Origin: CAWEFA01 sp963808135
GTDB taxonomy: Bacteria; Bacteroidota; Bacteroidia; Bacteroidales; DTGW01
Length of the DNA: 64,000 nt
Assembly: GCA_963808135.1 (NCBI GenBank)
Contig: CAWEFA010000124.1
Coordinates: 1-64,000 of the forward strand
Direction of reading: 5' to 3'
Shown: piece after piece, positions 33,512 to 41,672 of the stretch
How positions within the stretch are numbered: position 1 is the first letter of the stretch
Layout of the letters: each line of letters opens with the position of its first letter
Translations under genes and position numbers: made by a program
Notes under the pieces: model-generated
The model's database searches: none
Seen by the model: the letters and a program-made list of their open reading frames with translations, nothing else
What the model was told of the DNA's origin: nothing

Positions 33512-33547
33512 AAAAGCATAGTTGCAAACTATGCTTAGCAAAGGGGG
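33512..33547. repeat. 35-bp palindromic repeat family C, right flank of accessory block
   Basis: TAAAAGCATAGTTGCAAAC then TATGCTTAGCAAAGGGGG, a direct near-copy (four mismatches) of 24246-24280. It runs straight into the MITE-like element at 33541-33682, whose left end it seems to replace. Confidence 0.7.
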
Positions 33548-33682
33548 CTAAGAATTTGAATTTATGTTTGTCAACCACCCCTACCCCTCCTTAAAAAGGA
33601 TGGGAAACTGCTGCACTGCACTGTTATAGCCCCTTTTTAAGGGGTTGGGGTTTAGATTTCAATTAAGACAATCTTCCCAACT
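33541..33682. repeat. MITE-like element family B, copy 1
   Basis: The core reads GGGGGCTAAGAATTTGAATT, a CAACCACCCCTACCCCTCC hairpin arm, an ACTGCTGCACTGCACTG linker, then an AGCCCCTTTTTAAGGGG hairpin and a right terminus with CCCAAC. It is nearly identical to 63111-63264 and to the inverted copy 35522-35670. Two C-rich hairpins and GTTGGGG/CCCCAAC ends define the family. The rest of the 33289-33776 gap is AT-rich with no gene visible. Confidence 0.8.
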
Positions 33683-33776
33683 TTTTCATTTGTCCCCCAA
33701 CTTTTCCTCTTGATCCTAAATTTTTCAGGTAGGACTTTCATTATCCTAAAAGAAATATTTTGGTCAAATAGCAATC

Positions 33777-34004
33777 TCATATAGCCACTTGATAAATTTT
33801 ATTTTCTCTATCAGCAGCATAACTTAATGCGGCAAAAACATCATTTGATGTCAATTCATCAAAGTCCTCAAGTATGTCATTTATTGTCATACCCGATGCT
33901 AACCATCCAAGAATATCATTGACAGTTATCCTCATCCCTCGAATACAAGGTTTACCTCCTCGTTTACCAGGCTCAATAGTAATTATATCTTTATAGTCTT
34001 GCAT
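33777..34004 (-). CDS. DUF433 family protein (antitoxin-like)
   Basis: A 75-residue protein from the ATG at 34004; an in-frame ATG at 34037 would add 11 residues with no family similarity. DUF433 signature: DIITIEPGKRGGKPCIRGMR, ITVNDILGWLASGM, and the EILEDFxxLTxxDVxAALxYAA type ending. Small HTH-like members often act as antitoxins beside a DUF5615 PIN-like toxin. No such partner gene is present downstream here, only 114 bp up to MITE B, so this copy looks orphaned. Confidence 0.85.
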   Translation of the reverse strand: MQDYKDIITIEPGKRGGKPCIRGMRITVNDILGWLASGMTINDILEDFDELTSNDVFAALSYAADRENKIYQVAI

Positions 34005-34194
34005 ATCTAAATGTTTTACTTTTGTAAAGATAATCAATAATCACAAATTTCTGTCAAGTGCGTGTTCTTACACTTTCACATAGCAAATGGATTCATTAGT
34101 TATTTCACTGCGGCGGTTCATAAAATATATTAACAAATATTCTGTTGTTATAAATTATAGCGATTTTTGCAGGGATATTACCAGAGAATACAGG

Positions 34195-35220
34195 ATGAAC
34201 ATTAAAAATACTTTCAGGTCTTTGCGGTACAGGAATTACCTGCTTTTTTTCAGCGGGCAAAGCATATCGTTAATCGGAACTTGGACGCAACGTATTGCCA
34301 CGCCCTGGCTGGTTTACAGGATGACGCATTCGCCAATGCTTTTGGGTTTGGTTGGATTTGCAGGCCAGTTGCCCACTTTTTTGATAAGCCCTTATGCCGG
34401 CGTTATCACCGACAGGATAGACCGGTATAAAGTATTGCTCTCCACACAGGTGTTTGCAATGGTACAGGCAATTATCCTTTGCATTTTATATTTTACGCAT
34501 AGCATTGAAGTGTGGCAGATAATTGTACTGGGCGTATTCTTGGGAATTATCAATGCTTTTGATGTTCCCGCCCGGCAATCTCTGGTTATAAAAATGGTGG
34601 ACAATAAACAGGACCTTGGCAACGCCATTGCTTTAAATTCGTCGATGGTAAATGCTGCCCGCCTTATAGGCCCGTCTGTTGCCGGGGTATTGATAGCCTA
34701 TTTTGGCGAAGGCTATTGTTTCCTTATAAATGCCATAAGCTATTTATTTGTAATTACAACCTTATCGTTTGTAAGAATAAAACCCGATTCCCGGTTGCCC
34801 GGTAAGAAAAATATCCTACAGGAGTTTCGTGAGGGGTTTTCCTATACATTCAGCAATTTAACCATGCGGGCTTTAATATTGATGCTTGCTTTGGTTAGTT
34901 TGGTTGGTATGCCTTATACCATCCTGATGCCTGTTTTTGCCGCCAAAATACTTCACGGTTCATCGCACACGTTTGGCTTCCTCATGGCCGCGACCGGGAT
35001 TGGCGCTTTATGCGGGTCGTTGTATATGGCATCGCGAAAAACTGTGGCAGGCCTTGAAAAACTGGTTCCGGTTTCATCTATTGTTTTTGGTTGCGGGATT
35101 ATTGCTTTTGCATTATCGAGGAATTTCTATTTTTCCCTGTTTACCTTATTGTTTACAGGCCTGGGGATGATTTTTCAAATGGCAGCCAGCAATACCATTA
35201 TCCAGAACAATAGTAGATGA
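34195..35220 (+). CDS. MFS transporter, main part (frameshifted gene)
   Basis: A major facilitator of the enterobactin-exporter/DHA-like group (MFS_3): FRSLRYRNYLLFFSGQSISLIGTW at the N-terminus, motif A-like GVITDRIDRYKVLL, NAFDVPARQSLVIKMV, and NAARLIGPSVAGVLIAYFG. About eleven membrane segments are in this fragment; the rest are at 35207-35458. The start at 34195 (MNIKNTFRSLRYRNY) fits the family better than the in-frame ATG at 34087. Probably a drug or metabolite exporter. One extra A at ~35206 causes the premature stop. Confidence 0.88.
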   Translation: MNIKNTFRSLRYRNYLLFFSGQSISLIGTWTQRIATPWLVYRMTHSPMLLGLVGFAGQLPTFLISPYAGVITDRIDRYKVLLSTQVFAMVQAIILCILYFTHSIEVWQIIVLGVFLGIINAFDVPARQSLVIKMVDNKQDLGNAIALNSSMVNAARLIGPSVAGVLIAYFGEGYCFLINAISYLFVITTLSFVRIKPDSRLPGKKNILQEFREGFSYTFSNLTMRALILMLALVSLVGMPYTILMPVFAAKILHGSSHTFGFLMAATGIGALCGSLYMASRKTVAGLEKLVPVSSIVFGCGIIAFALSRNFYFSLFTLLFTGLGMIFQMAASNTIIQNNSR

Positions 35221-35458
35221 AAGAAAACGCGGCAGGGTGATGAGCTTTTATACCATGGCATTTATGGGAACAGCCCCTTTTGGAAGTTTTCTCGCCGGCT
35301 GGTCGGCCAATAATATTGGCGCGCCTGCCACATTGGTTATAGGAGGTATCCTGTGTATTGCAGGCGCTATGGCCTACTTCTCTGTTCTGCCAAAAATAAA
35401 GAAAATGCTTGCTCTGATTTACGAACAACATAATTTAGATAATATAATTAGCCAATAA
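35207..35458 (+). CDS. MFS transporter, C-terminal part (frameshifted gene)
   Basis: It continues the transporter above in the next frame: TIVDERKRGRVMSFYTMAFM, a strongly conserved MFS_3 motif, then GTAPFGSFLAGWSANNIGAP and a last membrane helix (LVIGGILCIAGAMAYFSVL). The junction is CAG-A-ACA-ATA at 35203-35212, where one A is surplus. Joined length is ~420 residues, normal for the family. Confidence 0.85.
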   Translation, partial: TIVDERKRGRVMSFYTMAFMGTAPFGSFLAGWSANNIGAPATLVIGGILCIAGAMAYFSVLPKIKKMLALIYEQHNLDNIISQ

Positions 35459-35521
35459 TAGTTGTGGTTTGCAATGCAGGCTATTTAAAAATTTGATAAG
35501 CATAAAATATGGAAACAAACG

Positions 35522-35670
35522 AAAAAATTGGGGCTTGAAAGAATGTGTTTTAACCCCAACCCCTTACAAAGGGGCTATAACTGGGCAATGCAACAGTTTC
35601 CCCTCCTTTTTAAGGAGGGGAAGGGGTGGTTGATAAACATAAATCAAATTTTTAAACCCCAACATTTTTT
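35522..35670. repeat. MITE-like element family B, copy 2 (inverted)
   Basis: The reverse complement of this stretch matches 33541-33682 and 63111-63264: CCCCTCCTT/AAGGAGGGG hairpin, AGCCCC/GGGGCT hairpin, and GTTGGGG-type ends (AAAAAATTGGGG at left, CCCCAACATTTTTT at right). It lies between the MFS gene and menG. Confidence 0.8.
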
Positions 35671-35713
35671 ATTGTTCTCTTATTATCAACTTCATTAATA
35701 ATTAACCTGTGCC

Positions 35714-36415
35714 ATGCCTGAAAAGAAAAATAAACAGATAGCCCAAATGTTCAATGCCATTGCACACCGGTACGATTTTCTTAACCACCTGCTGTCATTT
35801 GGTATTGATAAATACTGGCGTTCAAAAGCTATAGCTATTTTAAAAAAGCATAAAATAACCCACCTCCTCGATGGCGCAACCGGAACAGGCGATTTCGCAA
35901 TTGCAGCGTTAAAAATCCCGGGAATTAAAATTGAAGCAATAGACATTTCGGAAAATATGCTTACTATAGGCCGGGAAAAAATTGCAAAATCGGGATTAAT
36001 TGGCAGGATTAACTTTGCTTATGGAAACGCTGAATCGCTTTCTTATCCCGATAATACATTCGACGCCGTTACCATAGCTTTTGGCGTCAGAAATTTTGAA
36101 AACCTTGATAAAGGCTTATCTGAAATGTACAGGGTTTTAAAGCCGGGCGGGATTGCTGTAATCCTTGAATTTTCAAAGCCGGCAACATTGCTTGTTAAAC
36201 AGCTATATTATATTTACTTCCGGTTTGTTTTGCCTTTTCTGGGCAAATTATTCTCAAAAGACAATTCAGCTTATACCTATTTGCCCGAATCGGTTTACCG
36301 TTTTCCCGACGGGGATATATTTGCCGGGATAATGAAAGGCGCGGGTTTTTCAGGGTGCAGCTTTAAAAAATTATCATTCGGCATTGTTACAATATATACC
36401 GGAATAAAAGAATAA
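35714..36415 (+). CDS. menG: Demethylmenaquinone methyltransferase (MenG/UbiE)
   Basis: A 233-residue SAM-dependent methyltransferase that makes menaquinone from demethylmenaquinone. UbiE signatures are FNAIAHRYDFLNHLLSFGIDKYWR, LDGATGTGDFAIAALK (SAM motif I), IEAIDISENML, FDAVTIAFGVRNFENLDKGL, and RVLKPGGIAVILEFSKP. The C-terminus YLPESVYRFPDGDIFAGIMKGAGF is diagnostic of UbiE/MenG. In Bacteroidota it commonly lies next to porT, as here (166 bp apart). Confidence 0.95.
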   Translation: MPEKKNKQIAQMFNAIAHRYDFLNHLLSFGIDKYWRSKAIAILKKHKITHLLDGATGTGDFAIAALKIPGIKIEAIDISENMLTIGREKIAKSGLIGRINFAYGNAESLSYPDNTFDAVTIAFGVRNFENLDKGLSEMYRVLKPGGIAVILEFSKPATLLVKQLYYIYFRFVLPFLGKLFSKDNSAYTYLPESVYRFPDGDIFAGIMKGAGFSGCSFKKLSFGIVTIYTGIKE

Positions 36416-36525
36416 ATTTCTTACAGCAGGATATCAAAATGTAATATTTCCCTTTACTAAAACGTTCAATATCAAAGAATGAAAATAAACGATAATGAGG
36501 CAAACCGCTAATTATTCGTTCTTAG

Positions 36526-36558
36526 TTTGTATCTTTTTAGTTGAAGTATAGAACTTTG
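36526..36558 (+). promoter_or_regulatory. Candidate Bacteroidota promoter for porT
   Basis: TTTG at 36526-36529 and GAACTTTG at 36551-36558, separated by 21 bp, close to the TTTG-N19-21-TAnnTTTG consensus. The start codon follows 23 bp later. Confidence 0.5.
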
Positions 36559-36581
36559 TATTAAATTTACCGCAAAAAAAA

Positions 36582-37301
36582 TTGAAACATACAATAATAA
36601 TTATAGCGTTATTGTTCATACTGCTGCCGGGATATGCCCAAACAGCCTATGTGAAAAACGATCCCGAATATGATCAAAGGCCTATTCATTTCGGCTACAC
36701 TTTAGGCATAAATACTATGGATTTCCTCTTTGGCAGGAATTATTCAAAAGCACCTGCATCAGATACGCTGTTTGCCGACCTTGGCCAGCGGATACCTGGG
36801 TTCCAGGTTGGAATAATATCGGACTTCAGGCTTGGCGAATATTTCAATCTTCGTTTTTTGCCCGGTTTTGATTTCGGACAGCGCAACCTTGGTTTCTATT
36901 ATGTGGATAAATCCGGTAAAATTGCCACTGCTGACATAATGAAGATTGAATCGAGTATGCTCGATTTTCCATTATTGATAAAATATAAAGCCAAACGGAT
37001 AAATAATTACAGGCCGTATATTATCGCCGGGGGCAGTGTTAGGTACGACCTTGCCTCGAAAAAGACTTTTGACGAAGATCAGAAAATATATATTTTATTA
37101 AAGCCGATTGATGTTTATTTTGAAGTAGGTTTTGGGATAGACTATTATTTGCAATATTTTAAGTTCTCTACCGAGATTAAATTTTCTTTGGGCAATTTAA
37201 ACATCCTTAATCCTAAAATTGCAAGCGAACATCCTGAATACATACATGCATTAACAAGATTAAATTCTCAAATACTCATGTTGTCGTTGCATTTCGAGTA
37301 G
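36582..37301 (+). CDS. porT: T9SS outer-membrane protein PorT/SprT
   Basis: A 239-residue PorT-family beta-barrel protein required for type IX secretion. It has a signal peptide (KHTIIIIALLFILLPGYAQ). PorT-like features are DQRPIHFGYTLGINTMDF, FQVGIISDFRLGEYFNLRFLPGFDFGQR, SSMLDFPLLIKYKAKRINNYRPYIIAGGSV and a C-terminal strand ending in Phe-Glu. No ATG is available at the N-terminus; the likely start is the TTG at 36582 after a run of eight A. This supports the T9SS sorting domains seen on proteins elsewhere in the window. Confidence 0.9.
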   Translation: MKHTIIIIALLFILLPGYAQTAYVKNDPEYDQRPIHFGYTLGINTMDFLFGRNYSKAPASDTLFADLGQRIPGFQVGIISDFRLGEYFNLRFLPGFDFGQRNLGFYYVDKSGKIATADIMKIESSMLDFPLLIKYKAKRINNYRPYIIAGGSVRYDLASKKTFDEDQKIYILLKPIDVYFEVGFGIDYYLQYFKFSTEIKFSLGNLNILNPKIASEHPEYIHALTRLNSQILMLSLHFE

Positions 37302-37352
37302 TATTTCCCATCCCTGTCAAAATAATAGTTAAAGAAAATTTATCGAAAAGTT

Positions 37353-38228
37353 TTATAGGATATTTAGCAACTGTTCTTTTATTTTCTCCAGTTCGTCTTT
37401 TATTAACACAACAATTTTTTGAATATCCGAATCGTTGGCCTTAGAACCTATGGTATTTATTTCACGCCCCATTTCCTGTAAAATAAAGCTTAGTTTTCGC
37501 CCCTGCGATGTATCCGAATTTAAAGTCTCCATAAAATAACGGATATGGTTTTGCAGGCGGACTTTTTCCTCTGTAATATCAAATTTCTCCAGATAATAAA
37601 TTATCTCTTGTTCAAAACGGTTGGCGTCAATATTATCAGAATGGATATATTCATTTAAGTTTTTGCGCAATTTTTCTTTTATCTTTTCTATGCGGGTTTG
37701 CTCAAATTGCTGGATTCCGGAAAAATGTTGCCCTATCAAAGCTATTCTGCCAACAATGTCGTTCTCCAGCGCTTTGCCTTCCTGTATGCGGAATTGGTTA
37801 AAATTATCAATTGCCTGTTTCAAACTTTCAAAAAGCACAGTCCATTCTTCTTCCTTTAATTTTTGAGCATCGGATTTCAGGATTTCCGGAAAACGGAGCG
37901 CAGTTACCAATAGCTGTTCGTTAACGGGAACATCCAATTCCAACGCAACACTTTTTATCTGGTGAAAATATTCTTTCAGCAATTCCTGGTTTATCTGCAC
38001 CTGCGATTCGGGCTTGTTTTTCTCAATGGTTATATAAAAATCAACTTTTCCCCTTTCAATATGGCGGGCCAATTCACTTCGCATTTCCAGTTCTTTTTCC
38101 TTATAAATAGAAGGCATGCGCGAATTAATGTCCAATTGTTTACCATTTACAGCCCTTATCTCTATACTGATATTCTTGTCTTCAAAGTTACAGGTTGCTT
38201 TCCCATAGCCGGTCATTGATTTTAGCAT
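37353..38228 (-). CDS. yicC: YicC family endoribonuclease-like protein
   Basis: A 291-residue YicC protein. The N-terminus is MLKSMTGYGKATC..., a strict family hallmark, followed by SIEIRAVNGKQLDINSRMP. The C-terminal DUF1732 part has LEKFDITEEKVRLQNHIRYF, GRKLSFILQEMGREINTIGSKANDSDIQ and VVLIKDELEKIKEQLLNI. E. coli YicC and B. subtilis YloC are reported to be RNases. In many bacteria gmk follows; here it does not. Confidence 0.93.
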   Translation of the reverse strand: MLKSMTGYGKATCNFEDKNISIEIRAVNGKQLDINSRMPSIYKEKELEMRSELARHIERGKVDFYITIEKNKPESQVQINQELLKEYFHQIKSVALELDVPVNEQLLVTALRFPEILKSDAQKLKEEEWTVLFESLKQAIDNFNQFRIQEGKALENDIVGRIALIGQHFSGIQQFEQTRIEKIKEKLRKNLNEYIHSDNIDANRFEQEIIYYLEKFDITEEKVRLQNHIRYFMETLNSDTSQGRKLSFILQEMGREINTIGSKANDSDIQKIVVLIKDELEKIKEQLLNIL

Positions 38229-38286
38229 TGCATTATTTTTTTGGTTGAAAATATTTTCTTATACAGTTTTTTTGTTTATTAAAACA

Positions 38287-39099
38287 CTAATTATTGATAA
38301 CATTTAATGGGCTTCTCAGGTTCTCTGAATTTATAAAAACTGCTTTAACCGAACCCACTATTATTTTAGCTTCAGCAACAATAGGAATATGATTATCGTC
38401 GTCGGAAATCCAAACCGTTAAATCTTCGCCACCTTTAAAAACAGTCCCTTCAATGAGCAAAGAGGCTAACTTTAAACAATTGAACTTTCTGTTATCGCGT
38501 AAAGTTATGACTTCTTTTCCTAAGTAACGAATATAAAGAGGATGGGCTTTGCCGTCAATTAAAACCCAGATGGGAATTTTGTCATTTATTTTATAACCCG
38601 AATAATCTCTATTCCTGATTTGATAAGCTGCCGTAAGTACATCTGCAAGGCCGTCCAACATTTTAAGCGTATCGTGTTTTGGAAATTTTTCACTGGTTTT
38701 AACCTCTACAAATATTTTTTTTAAAGGCGCATTAAAAACATAATTTTCATAGGCTTTATAACCACCATCATTGGTATTTCGTTCCGCCCAGAGGGGCGCA
38801 AAATTTAATGTATCAACATACGATTGGAAATAATCGCGTACCTTGAAAAACCAGTCATACGTTTTATATGTGATACCAAAAGCGTTTAAATGATAAACAT
38901 TTTGACCCTGGAAATAATCGGTTTTCAATTGAAATGTTACTGTTCCTGCCGGAAGCCATATAAAACCCCAGTTGTAAGCTATTTCGTATTCGAGTTTTTC
39001 ACCAACCCTGAATGCTTTGTTATTATTGCTTAGTTGAGCATCGGCAAAAAAATTACAAGCGAAAAGAAAAATAAAAAGAAGAAAAGAAATTTGTTTCAT
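38287..39099 (-). CDS. DUF3108 domain-containing periplasmic protein
   Basis: A 270-residue protein with a signal peptide (KQISFLLFIFLFACNFFADAQ). The DUF3108 pattern is FRVGEKLEYEIAYNWGFIWLPAGTVTF, TYDWFFKVRDYFQSYVD, NYVFNAPLKK, and IPIWVLIDGKAHPLYIRYLGKE, ending in an ISDDDNHIPIVAEAKI segment. DUF3108 proteins are secreted beta-rich proteins of unknown role. No operon partner except possibly yicC, 58 bp downstream on the same strand. Confidence 0.88.
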   Translation of the reverse strand: MKQISFLLFIFLFACNFFADAQLSNNNKAFRVGEKLEYEIAYNWGFIWLPAGTVTFQLKTDYFQGQNVYHLNAFGITYKTYDWFFKVRDYFQSYVDTLNFAPLWAERNTNDGGYKAYENYVFNAPLKKIFVEVKTSEKFPKHDTLKMLDGLADVLTAAYQIRNRDYSGYKINDKIPIWVLIDGKAHPLYIRYLGKEVITLRDNRKFNCLKLASLLIEGTVFKGGEDLTVWISDDDNHIPIVAEAKIIVGSVKAVFINSENLRSPLNVINN

Positions 39100-39492
39100 C
39101 AGACACAGTGAATAAGATTTTTAAAGAATTCCAAAATTCAGAAAAAAGCCCTTCTTAATAAAATATTATGTAATGAAAATTAAATATTATATGTTAATAA
39201 TTTGATTAGGCTTTACAGTTAAAGGCTCTTATGTTAAATGCCATTTTATATTATCTCAAAATAAATACTATTGATCTTTAAGTTGTAATATAATAACATT
39301 AGACACAAATTTCGGAATGAGTCCGCAAAAAAAGCTATACTGATAATTTTATTGCTAACCGGTTGAATTTCTCTTTCCGGGTAAAATATTTTGCACCCGA
39401 AGCAAAATATTTAGTACTTAGGATAAAATAATTTTAAATGATTTTTCTTACTTTTATAACTAACTAACTAAATGTTTAACTAAATACTTTAA
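39100..39492. other. Intergenic region upstream of the CBM10-GH5 gene
   Basis: 393 bp of AT-rich DNA between divergent genes. It presumably contains both promoters. A short direct repeat CTAACTAACTAAAT occurs just before the GH5 start. I see no gene or strong hairpin. Confidence 0.5.
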
Positions 39493-40665
39493 ATGATGAA
39501 AAAAAATTTATTTTCAATTGCAATTCTGATAATAGGGGTTGCATTAGCTGGTTTGGTGACTATAATTAGTTGTTCTAAACAAGACAACGAACAGGGAAGT
39601 TTAAAAGCATGCGGTACGTGCAACTGGTATGGTACAAATTACCCGGTATGTTGCAGCACGACTAGCGGTTGGGGCTGGGAAAACAATACAAGCTGTATTT
39701 CAAAAGCTACTTGTACAGGATCAGGCCAAACCTGTTCAGGATGCAGCAGCTCAAGTAGTAGTAGCTCGAGCAGCAGTAGTTCAAGTAGCAGCAGTTTAAG
39801 CAGTAGTAGTTCGAGTAGCAGTAGTTCTGGCGGAGGCGCTGGCGCTGGCACTATCCTCAGTGATGGTTGCGACCTTCAGCCATGTTATTACAATGTTACT
39901 ACGAACAACGTTGGATGGTCATTAATGAAATCAGAGTCCAATATCAAATCAATACGACTTGAAATTGACCCTTCTGCTTCTTATTATAATATTAATACCG
40001 TAAAAGGTATCATTGCTTCAGCAAAAAGCAATGGATACAATCTCATTTGCACTTTCCATGAATTTGGGGGCAGCGATAATTTAAGTGATTTGGAAACTGC
40101 CGCTAACTGGTGGGTATCAAATTACAGCAACCTTGCCGCATCAGGTTCGTTTACCATTAACCTTTGCAATGAATGGGGAAGCCATAGCATTAGCGCTTCT
40201 AATTACGCAAGCTATTACAATACCTGCATAGCTATTGTCCGCAAGGTTTATAGCGGCACAATTATTATTGATATTCCCGGTTGGGGACAGGAAACCTACA
40301 CTGCTTACCAGGCTTGTAAAACTTCCAGTCCAACGCTCAGCGACGGCAATATATGCCTATCAACCCATATTTACCCGGGCAACTGGAACCAGGGAAGAAA
40401 CCACACTTATTGCGTAGCTGACATGGCAGACCTTACAAATTCAGGAAAGAAAATTATAGTTGGAGAATTTGGCAACGGTTCGGGCAATTGCGATTGGGCT
40501 GGATGCGTTAGCCAGGCGAGAAGTAATGGCTGGACCCGTCTTGCATGGTGCTGGAACGGCGATGGCGGCAGCCTGAATATGGTTAGCCCAGCTTGGGTTT
40601 CAAACGCATCAGCTACTTCATTCTCTACTGATTCATATTTTAGCGTAGTTTATCCATATTTATAA
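39493..40665 (+). CDS. Cell-surface lipoprotein: CBM10, poly-serine linker, GH5-type catalytic domain
   Basis: A 390-residue modular protein. A lipoprotein signal (lipobox around ISC, Cys27) is followed by a CBM10-type cellulose-binding module at ~40-80 (CNWYGTNYPVC, GWGWENNTSCI, CSGC). A linker of 17 Ser, one Leu and 10 Ser spans residues 85-112. The GH5-like (beta/alpha)8 domain has acid/base Glu227 (INLCNEWGSH) and nucleophile Glu325 (VGEFGNGSG), with the substrate-binding HIYPGNW between. Likely a beta-mannanase or endoglucanase. CBM10 with poly-Ser linkers is characteristic of Cellvibrio/Saccharophagus cellulases, so horizontal transfer is plausible. ATGATG leaves the start uncertain by one codon. 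Confidence 0.9.
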   Translation: MMKKNLFSIAILIIGVALAGLVTIISCSKQDNEQGSLKACGTCNWYGTNYPVCCSTTSGWGWENNTSCISKATCTGSGQTCSGCSSSSSSSSSSSSSSSSSLSSSSSSSSSSGGGAGAGTILSDGCDLQPCYYNVTTNNVGWSLMKSESNIKSIRLEIDPSASYYNINTVKGIIASAKSNGYNLICTFHEFGGSDNLSDLETAANWWVSNYSNLAASGSFTINLCNEWGSHSISASNYASYYNTCIAIVRKVYSGTIIIDIPGWGQETYTAYQACKTSSPTLSDGNICLSTHIYPGNWNQGRNHTYCVADMADLTNSGKKIIVGEFGNGSGNCDWAGCVSQARSNGWTRLAWCWNGDGGSLNMVSPAWVSNASATSFSTDSYFSVVYPYL

Positions 40666-40705
40666 TAGTCAAATATAAATTTGATTATTGTTGATATTTA
40701 GTTCT

Positions 40706-40740
40706 ACATGGGCAAATGAATATGATTTATTTGCCCATGT
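40706..40740 (+). terminator. Intrinsic terminator after the CBM10-GH5 gene
   Basis: A perfect 12-bp stem (ACATGGGCAAAT / ATTTGCCCATGT) with an 11-nt AT loop, followed by TTTATATA. It begins 41 bp after the stop codon. Confidence 0.75.
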
Positions 40741-40880
40741 TTTATATAGCTTAGGTAATTATTTTTAAATTTGTGGAAAAGCCTATGACTCTGCATACCG
40801 CAATCAAGAATAATTATAATATGATTTTTTCTCCTGCAATTGCAGGACAAGTTGTTCAACTTTAAAATAAATTATTGCAA

Positions 40881-41510
40881 ATGAAACGTTTGGTAATTAT
40901 TTCTTTATTGATATCAATGACCGGTTTTTTTGTTGGGTGCAATAACCCAAATATAAATACAAAAACAAAGACAATTGGAAACCTGAAAACAGCATATAAC
41001 CTTGAAGTTGCTGCAAGTGCAAAATATGCAGCATTTGCACAAAGGACAAGAAAAGAAGGAATGGATCGGTTATCTGTTCTTTTTTTATCGGTTTCAAAAG
41101 CAAAAAGTATTTATGCAAATAATTTAAAAGCAGAAATTGAGAAACTGGGGGCAAAAGTTGATTCCATCAAACCGGAGTTTGTGGTGAAAACAACGTTAGA
41201 AAACCTTCAATCGGCTATTGAAATTGAAACTCATGAATTCACAAAAATGTATCCCAAATTCATTAAAACAGCTAAAGCGGAAAATGCAGTTGATGCCGAG
41301 AAAACATTTATGTGGGTGCAAGAAACCGAAAAAAAACATATCGTCTTTTATGAAGATGCTATTCAAGCCATAGAGCAAAATTGGACAAATGCATTCTACA
41401 CTTTGTATTATGTTTGCCCAAAATGTGGGAATATATACTATCCCCAGCAAACTGAAGATTCTTGCGGGTTTTGTTCAACAAAAAAAGAAAAATTTATCCC
41501 TGTTGGTTAA
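40881..41510 (+). CDS. Rubrerythrin-like lipoprotein
   Basis: A 209-residue protein (ATG at 40881) with a lipoprotein signal (MKRLVIISLLISMTGFFVGC, lipidation Cys20). A ferritin-like four-helix domain has Glu-rich helices (TAYNLEVAASAKYAAFAQRT; EIETHEFTKMYPKFIKTAKAE; EKTFMWVQETEKKHIVFYEDAI). The C-terminal rubredoxin-like zinc/iron knuckle is CPKCGNIYY ... CGFCSTKKEKF. Rubrerythrins normally detoxify peroxide in the cytoplasm, so an export and lipidation signal is unusual and suggests a periplasmic or membrane-attached peroxidase or iron protein. Some ligand positions are changed, so activity is not assured. Confidence 0.88.
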   Translation: MKRLVIISLLISMTGFFVGCNNPNINTKTKTIGNLKTAYNLEVAASAKYAAFAQRTRKEGMDRLSVLFLSVSKAKSIYANNLKAEIEKLGAKVDSIKPEFVVKTTLENLQSAIEIETHEFTKMYPKFIKTAKAENAVDAEKTFMWVQETEKKHIVFYEDAIQAIEQNWTNAFYTLYYVCPKCGNIYYPQQTEDSCGFCSTKKEKFIPVG

Positions 41511-41672
41511 TAACTTAATTACTTCGCCACTTTCTTAAACCGTTTATTTATTACAATTGCAATTGGGTTTTACTATGTTTAACGTTGAATTAATTTTCAC
41601 TATTTTTTTTTACTTCACATTAAACTTATTTTTTGTAATTTGGCGCAATTTTAAAAATTTAAACTCGGTAAA

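Noticed and set aside
39745..39828. Assembly artefact or simple repeat in the poly-serine tract
   Set aside because: The frame stays open through both flanking domains, and serine linkers joined to CBM10 are a known enzyme architecture.
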